DNA of 64,000 bases from Chloroflexota bacterium. Its GTDB lineage: Bacteria; Chloroflexota; Anaerolineae; Anaerolineales; Anaerolineaceae. A program made the translations under genes and the position numbers. The notes below the pieces were generated by a model, which made no database searches, had not been told where the DNA came from, and saw only the letters and a program-made list of their open reading frames with translations. Below, one piece after another: positions 51,731-60,191 of the stretch. The stretch lies in contig JAAYCN010000035.1 of NCBI GenBank assembly GCA_012729755.1, forward strand, positions 1 to 64,000, written 5' to 3'. Positions within the stretch are counted from its first letter, which is position 1. Each line of letters starts with the position of its first letter.

Positions 51731-54001
51731 TTAACCGTGGCGGTCAAAATTGCTGTTCGGCCGACGCTCACCGCTACGGCGCTCGCCTCCACGTCGATTA
51801 CCGCGATCGCCACCACGCCGGTCACTTGACGATCTGCCGCCTGATCGGGGCCCGCCGCTCTTCGAGCGGTTAGCGTTGTCGTGTTCGCGGGCCTCTTCAG
51901 CCGTCCAGCCCTCGAGCAATGCCTGTCGCGACAGGCGAATCTTGCCCTGGGGGTCAATATCAATCACCATCACGGTCAGTTCATCGCCAAGATTAACGAC
52001 ATCTTCCACCTTGTTAACCCGCTCACTTGCCAGTTGCGAGATATGCACCAAACCATCCACGCCCGGAAGAATCTCAATAAAAGCGCCAAAGTCAGTAATA
52101 CGCACAGCCTTGCCGGTGTAGATTCTGCCAATTTCGGGGGTTTCAGTCATCGCTAAAATGCGATCTTTAGCCTCTTCAAAGCCCATATCATCCGCTGAAG
52201 CGATATAAACTGTGCCGTCATCATCAATGTCAATCTTGGTATGGGTTTCTTCCTGCAGCGCGCGGATGTTCTTTCCGCCTGGCCCAATGATCGCGCCGAT
52301 CTTGTCGATCGCGACCTTCAGGGTTTCAATGCGGGGCGCATGAGGCTTTAGCGTTGGGTTAGGCTCCGCGATGGTCGCCAACATCTTATCCATGATAAAG
52401 AAACGGGCGGTTTTTGCGCGTTCAAGCGCTTCAGCCATAATCTGCGGAGTAATTCCAGCAATCTTGATATCCATCTGCAACGCGGTGATCCCATATCGGG
52501 TACCAGCGACCTTGAAATCCATGTCGCCCAGGTGGTCTTCGGTACCCAGAATGTCAGTCAGAATGACATATTTTTCACCTTCCTTAATCAGGCCCATTGC
52601 CACGCCGGAGACAGGCGCTTTAATCGGCACGCCGGCATCCATCAGCGCCAGCGTCGAACCGCAGACAGAACCCATTGAAGATGAGCCGTTAGAAGCCATC
52701 ACTTCCGAAACCACCCGCATGGTATAAGGGAAGGTCTTTTCGTCAGGGATAACCGGCACGAGCGCGCGTTCAGCCAACGCGCCATGTCCGATTTCGCGGC
52801 GGCTTTGACCGCCCAGGCGCTTCACCTCACCCGTGGAATAGGGAGGGAAGTTGTAGTGGTGCATATACCGTTTTGATTCCATACCGGTCAGGTTGTCGAG
52901 TTCCTGCGCTTCCTTTGGAGTGCCCAAAGTCACCAGGCTTAACACCTGAGTTTCACCGCGCGTAAACAAGCCCGAACCATGCGCGCGGGGGATTAAACCA
53001 ACCTCGGTGTAGATCTCACGCACCTCGTCAAGCGCGCGGTTATCAGGCCTTTTGCCTTCGTTCAAAATCCGCTCGCGCACGATCATCCGTTCAGCTTCAT
53101 CATAAGCAGCGCCATATTTCGCTGTTAGTTCAGCGGTTGGTTCTGCGCCAGCGAGCATCTCTTCCACAAAAGCGGCCTTAAGCTCTGCGATGCCGCCATA
53201 CAGGGTTTCTTTTTTATAGGGGGCGTCCAGGATCGCCGTCAAACGGTCAAAAATCGTGGTTTTTGTGGTGTCAAACAGCCCCTCATCTTCCACGGTCAGC
53301 TGCACTTCACGCTTGGGCTTACCGATCTCAGCCGCCATGCGCTCCTGCAACTCACAGATCGGGATGATTGACTGATGGGCTAACTGCAGCGCCTCAACCA
53401 TCAAAACTTCGGTCACTTCCTTGGCGCCAGCCTCAACCATCAGGATGGCGTCTTTTGTCCCCGCCACCCTTAAGTCAAGCGTCGAAACTTCCATCTGCTG
53501 CAGCGTCGGGTTGACAATCAGCTTGCCGTCCACAAAACCAACGCGCACGGCTCCGACAGGCCCGCCAAAAGGAATATCTGAGATCATTAAAGCGGCCGAT
53601 CCGGCATTAATCGCCAGCATGTCAATGGCGTTTTCAGCATCAGCAGACAGCGACATCAACACAACCTGCACTTCATTGCGCATGCCATGCGGAAAGAGCG
53701 GGCGCAGCGGCCGATCGGTCAGGCGGGCGACCAGTGTGGCGTCAGTTGAAGGGCGCCCTTCACGACGGAAGAACGAACCGGGAATGCGTCCTCCGGCGTA
53801 CATGCGCTCTTCATAATCAACAGTCAGTGGGAAAAAATCTGCGCCCTCGCGCAAACCACCCATTGTAGCGGCGGCGAAAATAACAGTGTCACCCTGAGTA
53901 AGCGTGACAGACCCGCCAGCCTGGCGGGCGAGGCGACCAGTCTCGAAGGTGACTTCCTTGTCACCCAGCATGGTCGTATAGAAAACAGGTTCTGGTTTCA
54001 T
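51731..54001 (-). CDS. pnp: Polyribonucleotide nucleotidyltransferase (PNPase)
   Basis: A phosphorolytic 3-prime exoribonuclease of RNA decay, acting as a trimer. 756 residues. Two RNase PH domains (about 1-230 and 310-555) flank a helical domain; the second has the active-site LGDMDFKVAGT. The KH domain has IGPGGKNIRAL and the S1 domain GKAVRITDFGAFIEILPGVDGLVHISQL. A Gly/Arg/Ser-rich tail (RGGDRGNRRGGERRSGERR) extends past S1 and probably adds RNA affinity. GAAAGGAC precedes ATG 54001. It follows rpsO, as in many bacteria, with two RNA hairpins in the gap. Confidence 0.97.
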   Translation of the reverse strand: MKPEPVFYTTMLGDKEVTFETGRLARQAGGSVTLTQGDTVIFAAATMGGLREGADFFPLTVDYEERMYAGGRIPGSFFRREGRPSTDATLVARLTDRPLRPLFPHGMRNEVQVVLMSLSADAENAIDMLAINAGSAALMISDIPFGGPVGAVRVGFVDGKLIVNPTLQQMEVSTLDLRVAGTKDAILMVEAGAKEVTEVLMVEALQLAHQSIIPICELQERMAAEIGKPKREVQLTVEDEGLFDTTKTTIFDRLTAILDAPYKKETLYGGIAELKAAFVEEMLAGAEPTAELTAKYGAAYDEAERMIVRERILNEGKRPDNRALDEVREIYTEVGLIPRAHGSGLFTRGETQVLSLVTLGTPKEAQELDNLTGMESKRYMHHYNFPPYSTGEVKRLGGQSRREIGHGALAERALVPVIPDEKTFPYTMRVVSEVMASNGSSSMGSVCGSTLALMDAGVPIKAPVSGVAMGLIKEGEKYVILTDILGTEDHLGDMDFKVAGTRYGITALQMDIKIAGITPQIMAEALERAKTARFFIMDKMLATIAEPNPTLKPHAPRIETLKVAIDKIGAIIGPGGKNIRALQEETHTKIDIDDDGTVYIASADDMGFEEAKDRILAMTETPEIGRIYTGKAVRITDFGAFIEILPGVDGLVHISQLASERVNKVEDVVNLGDELTVMVIDIDPQGKIRLSRQALLEGWTAEEAREHDNANRSKSGGPRSGGRSSSDRRGGDRGNRRGGERRSGERRPNSNFDRHG

Positions 54002-54035
54002 GTTGTCCTTTCATCTGGCTTGCCAGTTCAGGGAC

Positions 54036-54073
54036 TGAAAGCCACCGGTCAACTAGTTGACCAACACCTTTCA
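54036..54073 (-). promoter_or_regulatory. Long RNA hairpin just upstream of pnp
   Basis: The 16-bp palindrome GGTCAACTAGTTGACC is extended by TGAAAG/CTTTCA arms. In the RNA, G-U pairs join most of the region between, giving about 17 pairs with one mismatch. It lies 34 bases before the pnp start codon. Confidence 0.7.
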
Positions 54074-54104
54074 ATACCCGACTGGCAGCAATAATTTATT
54101 AAAC

Positions 54105-54156
54105 CACAGAGAATGCATGCTCAAACCGAAGATCTGTCTGGCAGGCATTCTCCGTG
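54105..54156 (-). promoter_or_regulatory. Second RNA hairpin in the rpsO-pnp gap
   Basis: In the minus-strand RNA CACGGAGAAUGC pairs with GCAUUCUCUGUG over 12 bp, enclosing a smaller stem capped by UUCG. Position matches the RNase III/PNPase control stem of other rpsO-pnp operons. Confidence 0.65.
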
Positions 54157-54179
54157 ATAAGTTCCATCAGAACGAAGAA

Positions 54180-54452
54180 TTATTTCTTCCGAATATTGAG
54201 CGCTTCAGTGATGGCCAGGAAGCGTTCATAATCCTTCTGGCGCAGATAAGCCAAAAGGCGGCGGCGCTGACCCACCAATTTGAGCAAACCACGGCGGGAT
54301 GACTCGTCGTGCTTATTTGCCCTGAGGTGATCGGTCAACTGTGAAATACGTTTGCTGAGCAGCGCAATCTGGACTTCCGGTGAACCCGTATCGCCTTCTT
54401 TGCGCTCAAATTGCTTGATAATCTCGGTTTTTACTTCTGCTTTTAACGACAT
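54180..54452 (-). CDS. rpsO: 30S ribosomal protein S15
   Basis: A 90-residue ribosomal protein that binds the central domain of 16S rRNA. The full family sequence is seen: [55 protein letters not shown] precedes ATG 54452. A promoter with TTGCAT, 16 bases, TATAAT lies upstream, giving a leader of about 78 nt. pnp follows after 178 bases on the same transcript. Confidence 0.98.
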   Translation of the reverse strand: MSLKAEVKTEIIKQFERKEGDTGSPEVQIALLSKRISQLTDHLRANKHDESSRRGLLKLVGQRRRLLAYLRQKDYERFLAITEALNIRKK

Positions 54453-54536
54453 GACGTATGCTCCTATATCTTTTTATGCAGGTCTCCTGGTTGGCAGCCT
54501 TAAGAAAGACCGCGCGCCGGACCAGTCAAGGTGAAT

Positions 54537-54564
54537 ATTATAACAGAACAACACCGAGATGCAA
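54537..54564 (-). promoter_or_regulatory. rpsO-pnp promoter
   Basis: On the minus strand TTGCAT (54564-54559), a 16-base spacer and TATAAT (54542-54537). Predicted start near 54530. Confidence 0.75.
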
Positions 54565-54590
54565 GAACTACCAGGCTGCAAAAAAGAGCG

Positions 54591-55922
54591 CTAAACCTCC
54601 AGTCCCTTAAAATATGACAGATACGACCTGTTCTGCGCGAACATCTCGTTAACCATCTCACGAATTTCTGCTAATGAAAGCACGGCTGCTGAAAGCGGAT
54701 CATGACAGATAGCCCGATAGATCATCATCGGGTCGCCGGCGATCGCGCCTTCGATTGCCAGCTCCTCTATGCTCGAAGACAATTGGGTCATCAAAGCCAC
54801 CTCCGGCGGCAAGGCGCCGACATGCAGAGCGTGAAAGCCAGCCCGGTCCACCAACACCGGCACTTCCACACAAGCGCCTGGCGGCAGGTTGGTCACCAGA
54901 TTCGTGTTCGGGACATTTCCATTAAATTTATACATCTCGCCGCCCATCAGCGCGTTGATGATGTAAGAGGCGTATTCATGCTCACGTTCCAAATCGCTCT
55001 TGCGCAGCGGCTTCGTGAGTTTCTCTTCCACCTCATCTTTCCAGGTCGCTTCGGTATGCTGATATTCTTTGAGAATGTAAGCGTATTCGCCAGGGTTCCA
55101 ACCCGTTCCTGGCAGGCAATATTTTTCAATCAGGTCAGGGCGCTTACGGAACCACCAGTTATATTCCGAATTGTGTCCGCTTGACTCTGTCGGGTACTTA
55201 CCCAAGGCCAAGAAGACCTCATTACGCACGATTTCCTGCTTATAGACGATCTTTCGGGTGGTGATCGCTTTATGGATCAGCGGATAGGCGTCCTCACCAT
55301 TCCACTTATATTCCAGATACCAGGCCATATGATTGATGCCAGCGCAGGTGTAATCAATCTCTTCGATCGGTGCATCAATCCAATCCGCTAACATCGCCGC
55401 AGTTCCCTGAACAGAGTGGCAAAGTCCGGTGGTCGGGATGAAACTCTGCCGTTGAATCGCCCCACACAGCATGGCCATAGGGTTCGTATAGTTTAGCAAG
55501 ACAGCTTTGGGACAGAGTTTTTCCATCTGCCTGACAATCTCCATCATCGGTGGCAGTGTACGCAGGAATCTGAAAATGCCGCTCGGCCCGCGGGTATCAC
55601 CCACATTGATATCAACGCCATACTTTTTGGGGATCTCAATGTCATGTCTCCAGACCTCCGTTGAACCGGCCAGAATGGTAGTAAGCACCACATCGGCTTC
55701 TTTCAAAGCTTCTTTCAAATCAAGGGTAGCGACAACCCTGGCGGGGTATTGCCCAAATTCAATCAATTTTCTCACTGCCCGATAGGCAAAATCAAGCCTT
55801 TCAGCGTTGATATCCATCAGACATATTTCCGCCCCTTCCAAAACGGGAAAAGTCAGGATATCCCTCACCAGACCCTGAGTAAACTCCAAACTGCCTGCTC
55901 CGATAAAACTGATTTTTGTCAT
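54591..55922 (-). CDS. Glycoside hydrolase family 4 (alpha-galactosidase/alpha-glucosidase type)
   Basis: A NAD+- and metal-dependent glycosidase of 443 residues. The N-terminal Rossmann motif is [13 protein letters not shown], with metal and substrate elements in [18 protein letters not shown] (Cys/His) and [12 protein letters not shown]. This set matches MelA/AglA-like GH4 enzymes that cleave alpha-galactosides, alpha-glucosides or glucuronides; 6-phospho specificity is not supported by obvious features. GGAAAGGAAAA fixes ATG 55922. It is downstream of a BadF-type sugar kinase and near an ABC importer, suggesting intracellular breakdown of an imported glycoside. It has no signal peptide. 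Confidence 0.9.
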   Translation of the reverse strand: MTKISFIGAGSLEFTQGLVRDILTFPVLEGAEICLMDINAERLDFAYRAVRKLIEFGQYPARVVATLDLKEALKEADVVLTTILAGSTEVWRHDIEIPKKYGVDINVGDTRGPSGIFRFLRTLPPMMEIVRQMEKLCPKAVLLNYTNPMAMLCGAIQRQSFIPTTGLCHSVQGTAAMLADWIDAPIEEIDYTCAGINHMAWYLEYKWNGEDAYPLIHKAITTRKIVYKQEIVRNEVFLALGKYPTESSGHNSEYNWWFRKRPDLIEKYCLPGTGWNPGEYAYILKEYQHTEATWKDEVEEKLTKPLRKSDLEREHEYASYIINALMGGEMYKFNGNVPNTNLVTNLPPGACVEVPVLVDRAGFHALHVGALPPEVALMTQLSSSIEELAIEGAIAGDPMMIYRAICHDPLSAAVLSLAEIREMVNEMFAQNRSYLSYFKGLEV

Positions 55923-55966
55923 CGCGTTTTCCTTTCCGCTAAAACTATCAGGGTGAACCCTGTAGG

Positions 55967-56302
55967 TCAATTTCGCCTGTCGGCCACTCCTCCAACTCCG
56001 ACAACTTTCACGAGCCTCTCACCAACTTTAATTTCACGAATCAGCAAAATTAGCTGGCTGACCACTTTCTCGCCCAGCCGGCCAAAGACCATCCAATCTG
56101 GTGAAGACCATTCGATCTCTTCAAACTCAGGAATATTCATATCATCCGCGAATGCCAGACGGTCGATTTCATCAAGCTCCTTGTTCAACTCAACAGAGAG
56201 TTGGCTGATGGGTGTTATTTTAATCCCGATTGCGTCCGCCATTATCCGTTTTTTTCTTGATTCAAAGCCCAAACTGTCGCGAAGATGACACAAAGCGGCC
56301 AT
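55967..56302 (-). pseudogene. Truncated GNAT acetyltransferase (N-terminal part only)
   Basis: An ORF of 111 codons (or 91 from ATG 56242) whose sequence ITPISQLSVELNKELDEIDRLAF, EFEEIEWSSPDWMVFG, VVSQLILLIREIKVG and [12 protein letters not shown] matches the first strands of AAC(2-prime)-like GNAT proteins. It stops exactly where the acetyl-CoA pyrophosphate loop (R/Q-x-x-G-x-A/G) should follow, and no continuation exists in other frames; the next bases are the GH4 leader. It is probably a deletion remnant that cannot bind acetyl-CoA. Starts a few bases after the kinase gene. Confidence 0.65.
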
Positions 56303-56305
56303 CCG

Positions 56306-57301
56306 CTATATACTGATAGAATCCCTAATGAAGAGCCCTTTTGGCAAAGTGCTTTCCATCTTCTTAATTGCAGCCTGCCCAATGGTAATCCCCAACGCTT
56401 CCAATGCCAGCAAGGCAGCGCCAACGACAGGCTCATATTTCGGTTGTTTTACCATGACACCCGGGTAATGGGTGTGGATTTCAGCCTTCACCGTGTCGAT
56501 CAGCAGCGAGCCTTGTCCCTTATAGACGCTGCCGCCTAAAACGACTTCAGGGTTGAGGGCTTCCATCCCTCCGCGCCGAATAAGGGATCTGGCTGTCACA
56601 CCAGTTTCAACACCCATCCGTTTAACCAAATCAATGGCGACCTGATCGCCTTTTTCTGCTGTTTCAAACAGCAGGGGCACCATTGACATTACCTTCTGGT
56701 GATCAATTTTGTCATGATATAGCCGATACAGCAGTTCCTCCACTGACCGCAAATCAAAATGGTCAAGAACCGCTTCGGTCAGCAGGGTCGGCGCCCCTCG
56801 TGTATCCCAGGCGCGCATGATTAGTCTGATCATCTCCTCCGCCAGCGCGTAACCGCCTCCCCAATCGCCCGACATCGCTCCCAAACCAGGCATCACAATT
56901 TCTTTTCCTTCAGGCGTGCGGGCAGCCGAATTGAACCCGGAACCGCAAATAACGACTACGCCCCATGGCCGGCTCAAGCCCGCTCGCATAGCGGCCATGG
57001 TGTCATTCTTAACCACAATTCGCCTGGCAGCCGGGTTTTTCTCCATCGCGTTCTGCAGCATTGTATAATCGGATGGAAAGTCCGCGCCAGCCAGACAGTA
57101 GCACGCCAAATCAATCGGGGCAGTTCGGCCATTCAAAGCCTCCTGCACAGCTTTTTCTATTTCGGCTTCGGCTTCAGCCAACCCGCAGCTCTGATGGTTG
57201 GCGCAGCCTCCTTTACCAAATCCAAGCACAGCCCCATCTTCACCCAACAAAAGGGCATGCGTTTTGCTCGCCCCGCCATCTATCCCCAAAACCATTCGCA
57301 T
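56306..57301 (-). CDS. BadF/BadG-family kinase (N-acetylglucosamine kinase-like)
   Basis: An ASKHA-fold ATPase of 331 residues. The phosphate-1 motif is LGIDGGASKTHALL, the second is VVVICGSGFNSAA, and the adenosine/connect region contains GAMSGDWGGGYALAEE and EPVVGAALLALEALG. This is the pattern of eukaryote-like N-acetylglucosamine kinases rather than (R)-2-hydroxyacyl-CoA dehydratase activators, which have a Cys cluster absent here. GGAGGG supports ATG 57301. It may phosphorylate a sugar freed by the GH4 enzyme downstream. TATACT at 57353-57348 is a possible promoter. Confidence 0.85.
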   Translation of the reverse strand: MRMVLGIDGGASKTHALLLGEDGAVLGFGKGGCANHQSCGLAEAEAEIEKAVQEALNGRTAPIDLACYCLAGADFPSDYTMLQNAMEKNPAARRIVVKNDTMAAMRAGLSRPWGVVVICGSGFNSAARTPEGKEIVMPGLGAMSGDWGGGYALAEEMIRLIMRAWDTRGAPTLLTEAVLDHFDLRSVEELLYRLYHDKIDHQKVMSMVPLLFETAEKGDQVAIDLVKRMGVETGVTARSLIRRGGMEALNPEVVLGGSVYKGQGSLLIDTVKAEIHTHYPGVMVKQPKYEPVVGAALLALEALGITIGQAAIKKMESTLPKGLFIRDSISI

Positions 57302-57510
57302 ATTTATATCCCTCCGCCAAAATGCTGCCAATCATCTAACAAAGGAAAGTATAACGCTTGATCCCTGTCTCAAAAAAACCAAAACAGCGTTTTTTTGTGT
57401 ACACTTGTCACTGACAGAATGGGTTACGCCATTCAAAAACTGGCGATCAGGTACCATATCGATTCGCGCATTTTATCTCCTCCCTGTTCGTCTTCTCCGC
57501 TCAGGCATAC

Positions 57511-57545
57511 AACATGGCCTTTCTCTGACTGAGAAAGGCCATGTT
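57511..57545 (-). terminator. Strong hairpin after the DUF3798 ABC operon
   Basis: AACATGGCCTTTCTC and GAGAAAGGCCATGTT form a perfect 15-bp stem with a five-base loop, about 38 bases after the last permease stop. The T-run is short (TTGTAT), so termination may be partial. Confidence 0.65.
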
Positions 57546-57582
57546 TACATTATCTAATTCTTATGCCGGTGAGCTTGCTTCC

Positions 57583-59079
57583 CTACGCCCTCTGGTCCAC
57601 TGGGGTATGATTCGACGCCGAGTCTGACTCGCCGATCAGCGGCAGAGATTCATCATCAGGCTTTTTGGCGAGCTTCCAGGCGTGCATGGCCAATGAAAGC
57701 GCGATCACGCCATACGAGACAAACACCCTGAAATATTCGCCGATCATCGCGTTTCCAAACAGCATCTTGCCCGCTTCCGGGGCGACGATGAAGAGAGCGT
57801 GGAACAGGATGACCCCGATCAGAGCCTGCCGATTAGTAGCCTTTTGCACCGAAGCTCCTCCGACCAGCAACGCTGCGATGGCGAACTGGCCAATCTGCAG
57901 ATGCGCCCCATATGTCGAGAAGGTGCCCATATTCTGCAGGTAGATCAGCTGACCCCAACTGGCCAGAACAGTCGAAATGATCATGGCAATCACACGCGTG
58001 CGATCGACATCGATGCCCGAAGCAGTCGCCACAGTCTGACTCTGCCCAACGGTGCGCATGTTCTGCCCAATTCTCGTGTCCAAAATCTTCAGATTGAACA
58101 GCCAGATCAAAGCGATTAACACAAAGGGCAAAATCGGGAAGGAAACCATCTTCAGCACGAATTCGATGCTCTTAATATAGGTCAGCGCGTAAAGGACAGC
58201 CGCCAAGACAATCACCCCAATCGTTTTCGTCAGGTTGAAACCCGGTTGAGATCTTTTTTTGATAATCTTATAGACCTGCCATAAAATCACCCCGATGACT
58301 GCGATTGTCACTGCCGGCAGCAGTTTGATCTTTGAGAAAGAAAGCATCTCCTTCACAAAAGGAACCTGACCCACACCAAACAAAACACCCAGAACTGCGA
58401 CGGGGATGAAATCCCTCCGCGTCAGTTCCAGCTTGTGCATGCCGCGCAAAACTAATTTCACCAACAGCATGATCACAGCGATAATCAGAGCCACCAATAA
58501 CATCTGTAATAAGGTGACATCATCAATGGTATATTTCAGATTTCCCGTCAGATCAATCGTGTTTTTAACGCCCACGCCTCCGGCGATAATCAGATGTGAC
58601 GTCTCCTTCACCGGAATCACGCCGCCGATCAACACCAGGAACAAAAGCTGATAAAGCCCATCGGCGAAATACCCAAGGATTAACCCGGCGATCATCTCCG
58701 CGCCTTTCATGCGGTTGAAAAGTTTGCCGCCAAGCCATCCAAAAAACGCTGCCAGCGGGGTGGTAATCAAGGCTGCCAACAACATGCCGCCAATGCCACC
58801 CAAGCCCCAATAAACCACACAGAACAGGGCGATTTGCGCCGCAATCGCTCCGATCACGATGCCAAAGTTGAGCCCCATGCCAGCCACAACCGGAATGATC
58901 AACGCCAGCACAGTAAACATGTTGCGGCCAATGCGCGAGAAGATGCCGTCCACAACAAAACTGATCGGGCTCCCTGAGGCAATAATAGCGCCAAAAACGA
59001 TCAGCGCAAAAACCAGAATGACCTTGTTGTCAAACAGAAAACGTCCAAATTTCTGCCAGAGAGTGATCGGCTTTTTCAT
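57583..59079 (-). CDS. ABC importer permease (BPD_transp_2 type), larger subunit
   Basis: A membrane protein of 498 residues with about 11 or more helices. It belongs to the permease family used by branched-chain amino acid, sugar and nucleoside importers (GIVIGAIAAQIALF, GLILGYFADGLYQLLFLVL, GTFSTYGAHLQIGQFAIAALLVGGASVQKATNRQALIGVILFH). The last block is the typical GGAS signature near the C-terminus. It is longer than the usual 330-400 residues because of an extra helical region in the middle. ATGA overlap couples it to the smaller permease. It is the last gene of the importer operon. Confidence 0.85.
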   Translation of the reverse strand: MKKPITLWQKFGRFLFDNKVILVFALIVFGAIIASGSPISFVVDGIFSRIGRNMFTVLALIIPVVAGMGLNFGIVIGAIAAQIALFCVVYWGLGGIGGMLLAALITTPLAAFFGWLGGKLFNRMKGAEMIAGLILGYFADGLYQLLFLVLIGGVIPVKETSHLIIAGGVGVKNTIDLTGNLKYTIDDVTLLQMLLVALIIAVIMLLVKLVLRGMHKLELTRRDFIPVAVLGVLFGVGQVPFVKEMLSFSKIKLLPAVTIAVIGVILWQVYKIIKKRSQPGFNLTKTIGVIVLAAVLYALTYIKSIEFVLKMVSFPILPFVLIALIWLFNLKILDTRIGQNMRTVGQSQTVATASGIDVDRTRVIAMIISTVLASWGQLIYLQNMGTFSTYGAHLQIGQFAIAALLVGGASVQKATNRQALIGVILFHALFIVAPEAGKMLFGNAMIGEYFRVFVSYGVIALSLAMHAWKLAKKPDDESLPLIGESDSASNHTPVDQRA

Positions 59080-60191
59080 TGGCTGCCTCCTCTCGTTTTC
59101 GAAAGCGCATAAAGGATAATTCCATTCGAAATGATGATGCGCAAGACTTCTGGCAGAATGCCGATTTTTAACGCTTCGTTAGCCACAGGTAATGCGATCG
59201 CCAAAATACCCTGGAAGAGCAAAGTGCCGATCATCACATTGCCAATAGACGCTCGATTGACAGTCGCGCCGCCGATCAAAACCGCCGCCACCGAAGCAAA
59301 GCCCATCATCAGCGCCGCGTTATAAAGCTGTAAAAAGCCGTATGTCTGTGCGTACATGATGATGCCAACCGCGCCAAGCGCCGTTGACACCGTTGTACCC
59401 AGAATGCGCATCTTATCGACATTGATACCGCTTGAGGTTGTGAACAGCTGGTTTTCGCCCGCTCCAGACATTGCGATGCCCGACTTGCTGCGCAGGAACA
59501 ACCATACTGCCAGACAGCACAGCAGGAAGACGATAATCAATCCCAATGGAATACTCACTGGCCCAACCCTGAAAGCCAGCCACTGCAGCCATTTTGGCTG
59601 TGTCGCCGCCACAATATCCGGGTCGCTTAAAATCCCGCTGAAACTTCCCGCCAGGCTGATCTGATTTCTCAAACCTCGACCCTGCATCGGCCAGATCAGT
59701 TCACCGTTCTGAAACGCGAACGACAGCCAGACAATGTTCATGAATGCAATGACCGAGAAACCCACATAGGTCGAGACCGTCATTTCTGAGCCCTTGACCT
59801 TATTCAGCAGCATGCCGTAAATGATACCGAACACTACCGCGAAGCCTATGCCGATTAATAATGCCGCCAACAGCGTCAACCATGCGGCGCCTGTGCCCAG
59901 AGTTTCAGTCCATCCCGCTCTGAAAGACAGTTCCATCGACAGTACCGCCCCTAACAAACCAGAGACAATCCCTAACGAGATGCCGAAGTTGAGCCCGATA
60001 CCGCTTTGCACGCCAGGTACCATAGCCAACACGAGAATGCTGTACATCAGCCAACGCCGCAAAACATCGCTGAAAACATCGCCAGCTCTCAAGCCCAACA
60101 ACAAGGCCGAAATGATCAGAAAGATAAAGAACGCTCCGATAATCAAACTGGGGTAACCTACTTTTTCAACCAGGGCTTTCCAGGTCTTCAT
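59076..60191 (-). CDS. ABC importer permease (BPD_transp_2 type), smaller subunit
   Basis: A membrane protein of 371 residues with about ten helices. GIGLNFGISLGIVSGLLGAVLSME, VSTYVGFSVIAFMNIVWLSFAF and ALMMGFASVAAVLIGGATVNRASIGNVMIGTLLFQG show the family pattern, including the conserved LIGGATVNRAS block. Start and stop both overlap neighbours by four bases (ATGA), so translation is coupled with the ATPase gene before and the larger permease after. Confidence 0.87.
   Translation of the reverse strand: MKTWKALVEKVGYPSLIIGAFFIFLIISALLLGLRAGDVFSDVLRRWLMYSILVLAMVPGVQSGIGLNFGISLGIVSGLLGAVLSMELSFRAGWTETLGTGAAWLTLLAALLIGIGFAVVFGIIYGMLLNKVKGSEMTVSTYVGFSVIAFMNIVWLSFAFQNGELIWPMQGRGLRNQISLAGSFSGILSDPDIVAATQPKWLQWLAFRVGPVSIPLGLIIVFLLCCLAVWLFLRSKSGIAMSGAGENQLFTTSSGINVDKMRILGTTVSTALGAVGIIMYAQTYGFLQLYNAALMMGFASVAAVLIGGATVNRASIGNVMIGTLLFQGILAIALPVANEALKIGILPEVLRIIISNGIILYALSKTRGGSQ

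Noticed and set aside
56306-57301. Activator of 2-hydroxyacyl-CoA dehydratase
   Set aside because: Same superfamily, but the Cys pair that holds the bridging cluster is missing and no dehydratase genes are nearby.
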